A stretch of 64,000 nt of DNA from Streptomyces sp. 3214.6. Its GTDB lineage: Bacteria; Actinomycetota; Actinomycetes; Streptomycetales; Streptomycetaceae. Location of the stretch: assembly GCF_900129855.1 (NCBI RefSeq), contig NZ_LT670819.1:3410001-3474000 (forward strand), given 5' to 3'. The notes under the pieces were generated by a model that worked only from the letters and a program-made list of their open reading frames with translations, was not told where the DNA came from and searched no databases. The translations under genes and the position numbers were made by a program. Below are positions 8,193 through 15,906 of this stretch, one piece after another; the stretch's first letter is position 1, and each line of letters opens with the position of its first letter.

Positions 8193-9911
8193 TTACTTGA
8201 CCGCGACCTGCGAGATGTCCAGCACACCGGTCCAGTCGCTGATCACGACGTTCTTGATGTCCTTGCCGACCAACCGCTTGTAGACCGGGTGGAACAGCGG
8301 CACGGTCAGTGCCTGCTCGCCGATCTTCTTGTCCAGTGCACCCCACCTCTTGGCGGCAGCGTCAAGATCGGTCAACTTGTTGATCGCGTCAATCTCGGCA
8401 TTGACCGACTTGTCATTGAGCAGGCCCGAGTTGAAATTCGCGCCGTCCTTGACGATCTGACGGCCGTCGAAGATCGGGGCGAGGAAGGGACCGCCGGAGG
8501 GCCAGTCGGCGCCCCACGTGGCGAGGAAGAAGCCCGGCTCGGTCTTCGCGCTGCGGACCGTGTCCGAGTAGTTGTTGTCCTCCAGGCCCTGCAGCTTGAC
8601 GGTGATGCCGGCCTTCTTGAGCGCGTCCTGGACGGCGGTCGCGATCTCGGGGCTGGTCTTGAAGTTCTGGGCGTTGTTGTGGGTCAGCGTGACGGTGAGC
8701 CCGTTGGGGTAACCGGCCTCCTTCAGCAGTTCCTTGGCCTTGGCAGCGTTGCCGGAGTCGCCCGCCGGGAACAGGTCGTACGGCTCGTAGCCGAAGGACT
8801 TCTGGTTCGGCAGGAAGGTGGTGGCGGCCTCGGCCAGCGACGACCCACCGGCGGCGTTCACGACCGACGAGCGATCAATGGCGTAGGAGATCGCCTGCCG
8901 CACCTTGACGTTGTTGAACGGCTTGACGGTCGGGTTGAACGCTATGTAGTTCGTGTAGCCGAAGTGCCCGGTGCCGACCCGCGCGGCGAGCTCCTTGTCG
9001 CCGGTCACCTTGGCGAGCTCGGCGGGGCCGAGGTTGGTGTCCGTGGTGACCGCCGTCGAGTCCGCACCCTGGGACGCGGACAGCCGCTGGTTGATCACCG
9101 AGGAGTCGAGCCCGGACTTGACGTCGATCTTGTCCGGGTACGCCTTGCGCTCGGCGTCCGTCGAGGCGGACCAATGGGTGTTGCGCTCCAGAAGAACGGT
9201 CTCACCGTCGTTCTCGTTCTTGACGACCTTGTAGGGGCCGGACGAGATCGGGTGCTCCTCGTACTTCGTGCCGGTGTCCTTGGCCTTCGGCACGGGCGCG
9301 AACTGCGTCTGCGTGGCCAGGAAGGGGAACTCGCCCTCGGGCTTGTTCAGATGGAAGACGATGGTCCGGTCGTCCGGCGTCTCGATGGCGGCGAGGCCCT
9401 TGGCGTCCTTGTACGGCCCCTGGTAGTCGGCCGCGCCGACCAGCCAGTCCCGCAGATAGGGCGCGCCACCGGACAGCTCGGGCGCGAAGGAGCGCTCGAT
9501 GCCGTACTTGATGTCGGCCGAGGTGATCGCGGTGCCGTCCTCGTACTTGAGCCCCGTCTTCAGGGTGTACGTCCACACGGTCGCGTCCTTGTTGGGGCGC
9601 CCGGTGTCGGTGGCGAGGTCGGGGACGACCTTCGCGCCGGCTGCGCCGCTCTCGCGGTTGCGGGTCGTGAGGGTGCGGAAGACGAGGGAGGGCACGTTGC
9701 CGCCGCCGGAGGTGTACAGCCGGGCCGGGTCGAAGTCGGTCTGCGGCTCGGAGTTCAGGACCGTGAGCGTGCCGCCCTTGTGCGGTGTGGAGTCGCTGCC
9801 GGAGGCCTTGGCATCGTTGTCCTCAGGGCCGCACGCGGCGGCGCCCGCTGCCACCACCAGGCTGACGGATGCCGCGGCCACGCGGCGCGCTATGAGGGAC
9901 GGATGACGCAT
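8193..9911 (-). CDS. Peptide-binding lipoprotein of ABC transporter (SBP_bac_5)
   Basis: 572-aa extracytoplasmic solute-binding protein, family 5. The signal peptide RRVAAASVSLVVAAGAAAC ends in a lipobox, with Cys27 as the predicted acylated residue, followed by a polar linker. Family landmarks include DFDPARLYTSGG near the mature N-terminus and a KVRQAISYAIDR segment in the middle. It captures the substrate outside the membrane and delivers it to the permeases. First main gene of the operon. The start is placed by the signal peptide; GAGAGG lies 9 nt upstream. A 31-aa leader ORF and strong promoter lie further upstream. Substrate could be oligopeptides, nickel-chelates or others; oligopeptide is the default inference. 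Confidence 0.92.
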   Translation of the reverse strand: MRHPSLIARRVAAASVSLVVAAGAAACGPEDNDAKASGSDSTPHKGGTLTVLNSEPQTDFDPARLYTSGGGNVPSLVFRTLTTRNRESGAAGAKVVPDLATDTGRPNKDATVWTYTLKTGLKYEDGTAITSADIKYGIERSFAPELSGGAPYLRDWLVGAADYQGPYKDAKGLAAIETPDDRTIVFHLNKPEGEFPFLATQTQFAPVPKAKDTGTKYEEHPISSGPYKVVKNENDGETVLLERNTHWSASTDAERKAYPDKIDVKSGLDSSVINQRLSASQGADSTAVTTDTNLGPAELAKVTGDKELAARVGTGHFGYTNYIAFNPTVKPFNNVKVRQAISYAIDRSSVVNAAGGSSLAEAATTFLPNQKSFGYEPYDLFPAGDSGNAAKAKELLKEAGYPNGLTVTLTHNNAQNFKTSPEIATAVQDALKKAGITVKLQGLEDNNYSDTVRSAKTEPGFFLATWGADWPSGGPFLAPIFDGRQIVKDGANFNSGLLNDKSVNAEIDAINKLTDLDAAAKRWGALDKKIGEQALTVPLFHPVYKRLVGKDIKNVVISDWTGVLDISQVAVK

Positions 9912-10060
9912 CGAAGACGACCTCTCGAATGATGAGACGGAATGACGAGGAGTGAGACGGAACTGAGCAGACGTCCGCTCGGCGTCAGGTCGTCGAAAAC
10001 GCCGTGCCCGAGGCACGAAAAAGGGAAGAGGAATCGCGACGCCAACGCCAGAGGCGAGGG

Positions 10061-10156
10061 TCAGCTACAGAGAATGTCTGCCACGCAGAGTGTGGTCACG
10101 CCGAGGAGCGCCAGCTCGATGGCGGCGCTGCTGTCCACGGGATGACTAGACCACAT
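10061..10156 (-). CDS. Putative leaderless 31-aa leader peptide upstream of ABC operon
   Basis: ORF for a peptide starting MWSSHPVDSSAAIELALLG and ending in ADILCS. It has no ribosome binding site. Its ATG lies exactly 7 nt after a good -10 element that pairs with a perfect TTGACA, so transcription would begin at the ATG itself. Most third codon positions are G or C. The ORF ends 149 bp before the lipoprotein start, so it would be the first cistron of a ~245-nt leader. It might regulate the transporter by attenuation, or be a small functional peptide. No family was recognised. Confidence 0.5.
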   Translation of the reverse strand: MWSSHPVDSSAAIELALLGVTTLCVADILCS

Positions 10157-10163
10157 GCGCAGC

Positions 10164-10192
10164 AATATGGAGGAACTTTCTGGGCATGTCAA
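10164..10192 (-). promoter_or_regulatory. Strong vegetative-type promoter for the peptide ABC operon
   Basis: On the minus strand: TTGACA (complement of 10187-10192), 17-bp spacer, CATATT (complement of 10164-10169), then 7 nt to the ATG of the 31-aa ORF. The -35 hexamer and spacing are a perfect match to the principal sigma factor consensus, which is uncommon in such GC-rich DNA. Confidence 0.7.
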
Positions 10193-10226
10193 CGTGACCA
10201 ATGAGACGTCTGTCCACCGGAGAGGA

Positions 10227-11642
10227 TCAACTCTTGGGATAGGGCCAGGGGTTGGGCAGACAGTGAATCCCGTTGTGGTCGAGGAATTTGGTCTGCTGCT
10301 GCATGACCGGCGCGAGGTCGCCGTTCTTGTCGCAGGTGACATGGCCGTAGCGGAGCCGGTGGCCGACCTCGTGGTTGATCAGCATCTGCCGGTAGGCGTA
10401 CATCTTGTCGCCGTAGGTCTTCGAGCCCTGCGCCCACCGGTAGGCGTTGATCATCACCCGTTCGGTGGCGGCAGAGTCGCAGGAGACGTTGTCCTCGGTG
10501 GTGTCCAGGCCCGACTTGGCGCACCAGTCGGCGGTGGTGCCGGGACTGGCGAGGGTGATGACGAAGTCCGGTTTGCCCGAGTGGATCCGCTCGAAGGTGC
10601 GGGCGCCGTTGTGGGCCCAGCTGCGGTCGTCGTTGAGCGTCTTCTGCACGGCCTGCGCGAAGAGTTCGCCGTCGAGCCCGAGGCCCTGCTCCACGTCCAC
10701 GCGGTAGGTGTACTTCTGCCCCTCGCCGGGCGCCTTGTCGATGCCCGCGATCGCGTCGAACTTCCCCGAGCCCTTGAGCTTGGCGCCGAGCGGGTACCGC
10801 AGGTTCATCCGCTGCGCGTACGTGAGTGTGGCCACTTCGGGGGACACGGACGGGCTCGGCCGGTCGTCGCCGCGCGCGGCGTCGTCGAGGCCGTCGCGGG
10901 CCTGGCCGGTGGCGGACTGCGACTGGACGGCGTCGTCGTCCCGCCCGCCGGTGACCTGGCCGGCCACCACGACGGCCAGCACGGTGGTGACGGCGGCGGC
11001 CGCGATGCCGGTGAACGTGCGCCCCTTGGCCCCCTTGGCGGCCCCTGCGGTCTTGGCGGACCAGGGCCCGTCGGCGGGCGGCGGACCGTCCCGGTCGTCC
11101 CCGTCGAGCCCCGCCGGGGCGGCCGAACGGGAGACGGTGTTCCGGTCGGTGAGACCGGTGAGGCCGGTGCCCGAAGCGTCGAGGGAGGCGTAGTGCTCCT
11201 GTGCACGCGCGCGCGTGGCCGCATACGGCGTCCCCACGCGCGTGAAGGCCTCGTCGCCCTCCTGGAAGGCGTCGAGGTAGTCCTGGCGCGGCCCCTGACG
11301 GGAGACCTCGCGCGGGCCGCCCGGCGGCATCGGTCGCTGACGCGGTATCACGGGCTGCCCGGTACCCGTCTGCCGCCCTCTCAAGTCACCCCAGCCGCCC
11401 CCGGTTTCACGCTGCTCGGGATGGCCGCCCCGCACCTGCGGGAATCCGTGGGCGGGCGTGCCGTCGGGGAAGCGGGGGAGTCCGTGCGCGGGGGTGCCGT
11501 CATGGCCCGGGGGCGGGGTCTGGACGCGGGCACCCCGGATGTCCCCCTTCGAAGGCCCTGGGGGAGCCTCCTGCGGCGCGCCCTTGGAGTCGCCTTTCCC
11601 GGCGCCCTTGGGCGCGGGTCCACGCCGGCTGTGGCGTCCCAC
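10227..11642 (-). CDS. DUF3152 protein, putative membrane-anchored zinc-protease-like
   Basis: 471-aa protein. About 220 N-terminal residues are disordered and rich in G, P, R and D. One TM segment (FTGIAAAAVTTVLAVVVAGQV) precedes an extracytoplasmic DUF3152 domain starting around TYAQRMNLRYPLG. Near residues 424-428 there is HEVGH followed by RLRYGH. This extended HExxHxxxxxH arrangement is a metzincin-like zinc site, so peptidase activity is plausible but unproven for the family. GTG start at 11642, 7 nt after the alpha/beta hydrolase stop, suggests an operon with that gene. Cys residues in the C-terminal domain may form disulfides. Confidence 0.85.
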   Translation of the reverse strand: MGRHSRRGPAPKGAGKGDSKGAPQEAPPGPSKGDIRGARVQTPPPGHDGTPAHGLPRFPDGTPAHGFPQVRGGHPEQRETGGGWGDLRGRQTGTGQPVIPRQRPMPPGGPREVSRQGPRQDYLDAFQEGDEAFTRVGTPYAATRARAQEHYASLDASGTGLTGLTDRNTVSRSAAPAGLDGDDRDGPPPADGPWSAKTAGAAKGAKGRTFTGIAAAAVTTVLAVVVAGQVTGGRDDDAVQSQSATGQARDGLDDAARGDDRPSPSVSPEVATLTYAQRMNLRYPLGAKLKGSGKFDAIAGIDKAPGEGQKYTYRVDVEQGLGLDGELFAQAVQKTLNDDRSWAHNGARTFERIHSGKPDFVITLASPGTTADWCAKSGLDTTEDNVSCDSAATERVMINAYRWAQGSKTYGDKMYAYRQMLINHEVGHRLRYGHVTCDKNGDLAPVMQQQTKFLDHNGIHCLPNPWPYPKS

Positions 11643-11649
11643 GTCGGCC

Positions 11650-12633
11650 TCAGCCCCCCGTGGTCTCGGTCGGGGTCGCGGTCGAGGTGTCGGCGAGGAG
11701 TTCCCGGACCGCCGTCGCCACCGTCTCGGGGTACTCCATCATCGCCACGTGTCCGGCGTCCGGCAGCGTGAGCAGCCGGGAGTCGCGGAAGGCGCGGGCG
11801 GCCCGCTGGGCCATGCGGAAGCCGACGAGCTGGTCGCGGCCTCCGTAGACGAGGAGGGTCGGGGCGAGGACACGCTCGGCCTGGCGCCACAGCCCGTGCT
11901 GGCCGCCCAGGGTGTACGCGCTGAGCAGCCCGCGCGTGGAGCGCGTCATCGCGTCCCAGAAGTACGGCAGCTGCAGTCGCCGCTCCAGCTCCTCCACCGC
12001 GTGACGGAACGCCTCCGGAGAGACCCGTCCGGGATCGCCGTAGCAGAGCGCCGTGACGCCGCGGACGCGCTGTTCGGCCGTCCACTCCCGGGTGAACCGG
12101 CTGAAGAGCGCGGCCACGCCGGGCAGGCCGACCAGGCCGGTGGGCACGGCGGTCCGCTGGACGCGCAGCTCGGGCAGTGCGGGCGAGACCAGCGTCAGCG
12201 TCCGCACCAGGTCGGGGCGGACGGCGGCGACGCGCGTGGACACGGCGCCGCCGAGGGAGTTGCCGAAGAGGTGGACGGGCCCGCGGCCGGCCGCGTCGAG
12301 GTAGCGGATCACGGCACGCGCGTGTGCCGTGATGGAGTAGTTGCCGTCGTCGGGCGGCGGGGAGTCGCCGAAGCCCGGCAGGTCGACGGCCTCGCTCGCC
12401 ACAACCCCGTCGAGCAGTGCCATCAGCGCCGACCAGTTCTGCGAGGAACCGCCCAGGCCGTGCACGTACAGCGCGGGCTCGAGCCCCTCGCGCGCGGGCG
12501 GCCGGGAACGGATCGTCAGCGTGATGCCCGGCAGCCCCACCGACCGGACCCGCTCGCCCTCCGCGACCCGCACGGCGGTGGCCTTCGGCAGCACACTGGT
12601 GGGCGGCACGGAGGGCAGCTCGGTCGAAGACAT
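11650..12633 (-). CDS. Alpha/beta-hydrolase fold protein
   Basis: 327-aa hydrolase. Visible elements are the oxyanion region YVHGLGGSSQNW, the nucleophile elbow GNSLGG (Ser), the acid-bearing strand VYGGRDQLVGF (Asp) and the histidine loop DAGHVAMMEYPE. This completes a Ser-Asp-His triad, so an esterase or C-C hydrolase-type activity on a small substrate is likely; the substrate is unknown. The start ATG has no ribosome binding site but is preceded by TAACAT at the spacing expected of a leaderless mRNA. Downstream DUF3152 gene follows after 7 nt. Confidence 0.88.
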   Translation of the reverse strand: MSSTELPSVPPTSVLPKATAVRVAEGERVRSVGLPGITLTIRSRPPAREGLEPALYVHGLGGSSQNWSALMALLDGVVASEAVDLPGFGDSPPPDDGNYSITAHARAVIRYLDAAGRGPVHLFGNSLGGAVSTRVAAVRPDLVRTLTLVSPALPELRVQRTAVPTGLVGLPGVAALFSRFTREWTAEQRVRGVTALCYGDPGRVSPEAFRHAVEELERRLQLPYFWDAMTRSTRGLLSAYTLGGQHGLWRQAERVLAPTLLVYGGRDQLVGFRMAQRAARAFRDSRLLTLPDAGHVAMMEYPETVATAVRELLADTSTATPTETTGG

Positions 12634-12639
12634 GCGGCA

Positions 12640-12645
12640 ATGTTA
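12640..12645 (-). promoter_or_regulatory. -10 element of leaderless promoter (alpha/beta hydrolase)
   Basis: TAACAT on the minus strand, 6 nt before ATG at 12633. No Shine-Dalgarno sequence lies in between, so transcription would start at or next to the A of the ATG. Confidence 0.5.
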
Positions 12646-12873
12646 CGAGACGATCACGCGCAGCCTGGTGTGTTCGCCATCACACGCGCGGGTCGAACGC
12701 TTGTCGAGACCGACACCGCACCCGCACCGCGCGTACGCCATACCAGCGTGAATCAGGGGCACTCCGCATACGGATCGCATAGCGTCCGAAACGGGTGTCT
12801 CCTAGGCTCGTACCGAGGGCACCCGCTTGAGGCCCTGCAGCTCGCAGGGACGTTCGGAGGAAGGGAGCCCACC

Positions 12874-13092
12874 ATGGCCGTTGACCCCACCGACCCGGAG
12901 ACGTTCGAAGAGGACGACGACTTCGGGGAGATCGACGTCGAGGCGCCGGAGAACGACGCCGCCGAGCAGTACACGGACGTCGCGGCGGAGCGCGACGACC
13001 CTCTGGAGGACGTGGACCCGGCCCGGGCGAACGAGGCCGATCTCGTCGAGCAGGCTCGCGTCGTCTCACTCGACGAGGACGACTATCGCTGA
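12874..13092 (+). CDS. Small acidic protein, conserved-hypothetical type
   Basis: 72-aa protein starting MAVDPTDPETFEEDDDFGEID and very rich in Asp and Glu, with no hydrophobic segment, so probably a soluble, largely disordered protein. A strong ribosome binding site (GGAGGAAGGGAG) precedes the ATG. It lies between the divergent alpha/beta hydrolase gene and a TetR regulator. I do not recognise a functional family. Confidence 0.75.
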   Translation: MAVDPTDPETFEEDDDFGEIDVEAPENDAAEQYTDVAAERDDPLEDVDPARANEADLVEQARVVSLDEDDYR

Positions 13093-13272
13093 CCGGCACC
13101 GAGCTGGAGCGGGCCAGAGTTTGCCCGGAAGATTCCGGTTCAAAACCATCTCTACCGCTTTTGCTGCCGTCCGGTCCGTGAAATTCTGCGCTCGCACCGC
13201 GCACACCACGGTTACCGAAAAGTACGATGGCGGCGCGGCGCTCACCGCAAGAGGACCACTTTGGGAGGCGGC

Positions 13273-13914
13273 GTGACAGCCATCGAGCAGACAGAGGCGG
13301 CGCGCCCGCGGGGCACCCGCCTGCCGCGCCGTGCCCGACGGAACCAGCTGCTGGGCGCCGCCCAGGAAGTCTTCGTCGCGCAGGGCTATCACGCGGCCGC
13401 GATGGACGACATCGCCGAGCGGGCCGGCGTCAGCAAGCCGGTGCTCTACCAGCACTTCCCCGGCAAGCTCGACCTCTACCTCGCCCTGCTGGACCAGCAC
13501 TGCGAGTCCCTGATCCAGGCCGTGCGCGGCGCGCTCGCCTCGACGACCGACAACAAGCAGCGCGTACGGGCCACGATGGACGCGTACTTCGCGTATGTGG
13601 AGGACGACGGCGGCGCCTTCCGCCTGGTCTTCGAGTCGGACCTGACGAACGAGCCCGCGGTGCGTGAGCGCGTCGACAAGGTCACCGTCGAGTGCGCCGA
13701 GGCGATCTCCGAGGTCATCGCCGAGGACACCGGCCTCTCGCGCGCGGAGTCGATGCTGCTCGCCTCGGGTCTGGGCGGCCTCGCGCAGGTCGTGGCCCGG
13801 TCCTGGCTGCACAGCGACCGCAGCGTCCCGCGCGACCAGGCGGTGCAACTGCTGGCCTCGCTGGCCTGGCGGGGCATCGCCGGTTTCCCGCTGCACGGCA
13901 CCGATCAGCACTGA
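13273..13914 (+). CDS. TetR-family transcriptional regulator
   Basis: About 213 aa. The N-terminal HTH is clear: RNQLLGAAQEVFVAQGYHAAAMDDIAERAGVSK, then PVLYQHFPGKLDLYLALL, the TetR_N recognition helix and following linker. The C-terminal helical ligand/dimer domain contains TMDAYFAYVEDDGGAFRLVFESDL, seen in the group of actinobacterial TetR proteins close to DUF3107 genes. GTG at 13273 has GGAGG 4 nt upstream. An alternative TTG at 13261 has AAGAGGA 5 nt upstream and would add 4 residues. Target genes are unknown; autoregulation is the default expectation. Confidence 0.9.
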   Translation: MTAIEQTEAARPRGTRLPRRARRNQLLGAAQEVFVAQGYHAAAMDDIAERAGVSKPVLYQHFPGKLDLYLALLDQHCESLIQAVRGALASTTDNKQRVRATMDAYFAYVEDDGGAFRLVFESDLTNEPAVRERVDKVTVECAEAISEVIAEDTGLSRAESMLLASGLGGLAQVVARSWLHSDRSVPRDQAVQLLASLAWRGIAGFPLHGTDQH

Positions 13915-13959
13915 CCGCGGGGGCGCCCGGCCGTTTGTTCCCGTCCGCTGTTCGCTCCT

Positions 13960-13977
13960 GGCGTGGACGGCCACGCC
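13960..13977 (+). terminator. Short hairpin after tetR
   Basis: Perfect 7-bp stem GGCGTGG / CCACGCC with an ACGG loop, about 45 bp after the TetR stop. Weak evidence alone, but well placed before the next promoter region. Confidence 0.35.
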
Positions 13978-14060
13978 GTGTACGTCCCCTCACCGGGCTA
14001 ATGTGTGCAGCGTACGGCGCGGACGCCCGCGCACCTCATGACCGTCGGAGGGACATAGCC

Positions 14061-14288
14061 GTGGAGGTCAAGATCGGCGTGCTGCACGCGCCTCGCGAGA
14101 TCGTTCTGGAGAGCGGTCAAACTCCCGAGGAGGTCGAGCGCGTGGTGGCCGAGGCACTGGCCGGGAAGTCGCAGCTGCTCAGCCTCGTGGACCAGCACGG
14201 CCGCAAGGTCCTGGTTCCGGCCGACCGCCTGGCCTATGTCGAGCTGGGCGAGCCCGCCCCGCGCAAGGTGGGCTTCGGCGCGCTGTAA
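14061..14288 (+). CDS. DUF3107 family protein
   Basis: 75-aa actinobacterial protein starting MEVKIGVLHAPREIVLESGQ and ending LAYVELGEPAPRKVGFGAL. Length and sequence fit DUF3107, a short family commonly found near TetR and RNA-helicase genes in actinobacteria; no biochemical function is established. GTG start with GGAGGG about 9 nt upstream. It is followed by a perfect 18-bp hairpin terminator, so it is probably a monocistronic unit. Confidence 0.9.
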   Translation: MEVKIGVLHAPREIVLESGQTPEEVERVVAEALAGKSQLLSLVDQHGRKVLVPADRLAYVELGEPAPRKVGFGAL

Positions 14289-14314
14289 GCCGGCGGAACA
14301 GCTCTAGCCGCATG

Positions 14315-14355
14315 ACAGGAGAGGGGCCCGACGAGATGTCGGGCCCCTCTCCTGT
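14315..14355 (+). terminator. Perfect 18-bp hairpin terminator after DUF3107
   Basis: Left arm 14315-14332, loop GAGAT, right arm 14338-14355, all 18 positions paired, then TCTCGTT. Located 27 bp after the stop. Confidence 0.88.
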
Positions 14356-14469
14356 TCTCGTTCACGGACGACACACGGGTCGACCACAGATGAGGATTGC
14401 ATTCCGCAGGTCACGGGTATGACGGGCTACGACCTTGGTGCACGGCCCAGCCGCTCGGGAGGGACCTAA

Positions 14470-14745
14470 ATGATCTTGGAAGCGCTCGGCTCCGCTGCGC
14501 TCGGTCTTGTGCTGGCGTGGGCGGCGGTCCACCGCCTCTCCCACCGCCTGCCGGTCCGCACGCTCGTCCTCGCGACGGGCGTCGCCGGAGCCCTGTTCGG
14601 TGACTTCGTCACCCACAGCGCGCTGGGCTCCGGCTCCGTCCTGGCGAGCCTGCTCGGCGCGGCGGTCGTCTCTGCCGCCTCACTCTCCCTGCTACTGCGC
14701 CCGTCCGGTCACTTCCGCCGACGATCGGCACCGGCGCAGGTCTGA
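14470..14745 (+). CDS. Small two/three-pass membrane protein
   Basis: 91-aa protein with three hydrophobic stretches: LGSAALGLVLAWAAVH, VRTLVLATGVAGALFG and LASLLGAAVVSAASLSLLL. It ends in a basic tail (HFRRRSAPAQV). GGGAGGGACC precedes the ATG at a good distance. It converges with the ferritin-like gene, the two stops being only 3 bp apart. Function unknown. Confidence 0.75.
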   Translation: MILEALGSAALGLVLAWAAVHRLSHRLPVRTLVLATGVAGALFGDFVTHSALGSGSVLASLLGAAVVSAASLSLLLRPSGHFRRRSAPAQV

Positions 14746-14748
14746 GCC

Positions 14749-15477
14749 CTAAGCAGCCAGTCCCAGCGCCGCCATCCGCTTGGTGTGCGCCTCGGTGATG
14801 CGGGAGAACATCCGGCCCACCTCGGCGAGGTCGAAGCCGTCCGCGACGCCGCCCACGAGCATCGTCGACAGCGCGTCGCGGTCCGCGACCACCCGCTGGG
14901 ACTGCGACAGGGCCTCGCCCATCAGCCGACGCGCCCACAGCGCGAGCCGCCCGCCGACCCGCGGCTCCGCGTCGATCGCGGCCCGCACCCGGTCCACGGC
15001 GAAGCCTGCGTGTCCGGTGTCGTCGAGCACCGCCAGCACCAGGGCCCGGGTGTCGCTGTCCAGACGCGCCGCGACCTCACGGTAGAAGTCGCTGGCGATC
15101 GAGTCACCGACGTACGCCTTGACGAGGCCCTCCAGCCAGTCCGACGGCGCCGTCTGCCGGTGGAAGCCGTCGAGCGCTGCGACGAAGGGGTCCATCGCCC
15201 GCGTCGGCTCCTCGCCGATCTCCGTGAGCCGGTCGCGCAGCCGCTCGAAGTGGTGGAACTCGGCGGACGCCATCTTCGCCAGCTCCGCCTTGTCCTCGAG
15301 CGTGGGCGCCAGCTTGGCGTCCTCCGCGAGCCGCTCGAACGCCGCCAGCTCGCCGTACGCCAACGCACCCAGCAGATCCACGACCGCGGCCCGGTACTGC
15401 GGGTCGGCGGAGGCCGTCGCCCAGTCCTGGGCGGCGATACCGGTGGCGGTGTTCTCGGGCTTGTCAGAGGTCGTCAT
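14749..15477 (-). CDS. Ferritin-like fold protein (MiaE-like)
   Basis: 242-aa helical protein. Glu/His-bearing helices such as LLGALAYGELAAFERLAEDA, AKMASAEFHHFERLRDRL and DTGHAGFAVDRVRAAI carry the ExxH-type metal ligands of a ferritin-like di-iron fold, related to tRNA-(ms2io6A) hydroxylase MiaE. Actinobacterial members have no proven substrate, so enzymatic identity is inference. Start ATG lacks a ribosome binding site and follows a -10-like TATTGT by 7 nt, suggesting a leaderless mRNA. Confidence 0.8.
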   Translation of the reverse strand: MTTSDKPENTATGIAAQDWATASADPQYRAAVVDLLGALAYGELAAFERLAEDAKLAPTLEDKAELAKMASAEFHHFERLRDRLTEIGEEPTRAMDPFVAALDGFHRQTAPSDWLEGLVKAYVGDSIASDFYREVAARLDSDTRALVLAVLDDTGHAGFAVDRVRAAIDAEPRVGGRLALWARRLMGEALSQSQRVVADRDALSTMLVGGVADGFDLAEVGRMFSRITEAHTKRMAALGLAA

Positions 15478-15906
15478 GAAGCGCACAATAGCCCGCTCGC
15501 CGCACGGTGGAAGTCCCTGGTCAGTCAGTGTGACAACGAAGACGTACGGGACCGCGCCTGGCACTGTGACAACCACAACGTGACCGAATCGGCCATCACA
15601 TGTGCACGATTCCGGGGTATGGTGGTAATGCGCCTGCCGAATATTCGACGGGCCGCACGTATGAGGATGCCCGGTCGGTGGCCCGATCGGCTCCGACCCG
15701 ACAGCCCTCCCTGACCGTACGGCACTGTGCGTACGACGATCGGAGGGAACCCCTCAGCGGTACGAGCGCTAGAGCGTCGGCAGAGGTCCCGTGCCATACG
15801 GCAGTGCCCCCAAGGGCAGCCCGTAGGGCAGCCGACGTCCCCCGGCACGGTCCGTCAAAGACCCCCCGCGCTCGCCTCGCACCGCGCACACAGAAGAGGC
15901 AGCACC
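15478..15906 (+). promoter_or_regulatory. Intergenic region and probable long 5' leader of the RNA helicase gene
   Basis: 429 bp between the divergent ferritin-like gene and the helicase. No convincing gene is present. A TATGGT at 15618-15623 is a possible -10 for the helicase, which would give a leader of about 280 nt. Long structured leaders are known for cold-induced DEAD-box helicase genes in other bacteria, so post-transcriptional control is possible. GAAGAGG at 15893-15899 is the ribosome binding site. Confidence 0.4.
15485..15490 (-). promoter_or_regulatory. -10 element of leaderless promoter (ferritin-like gene)
   Basis: TATTGT on the minus strand, 7 nt before ATG at 15477, with no Shine-Dalgarno between them. 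A weak -35 (CTTCCA) lies 17 bp upstream. Confidence 0.45.

Noticed and set aside
13126..13150. tRNA-like TTC-loop sequence (GGTTCAAAAC)
   Set aside because: No cloverleaf arms could be built around it; no tRNA gene was found anywhere in the window.
15727..15906. Upstream GTG start (15727) for the helicase
   Set aside because: Would add 60 residues of basic, non-family sequence; the ribosome binding site sits just before CTG 15907.
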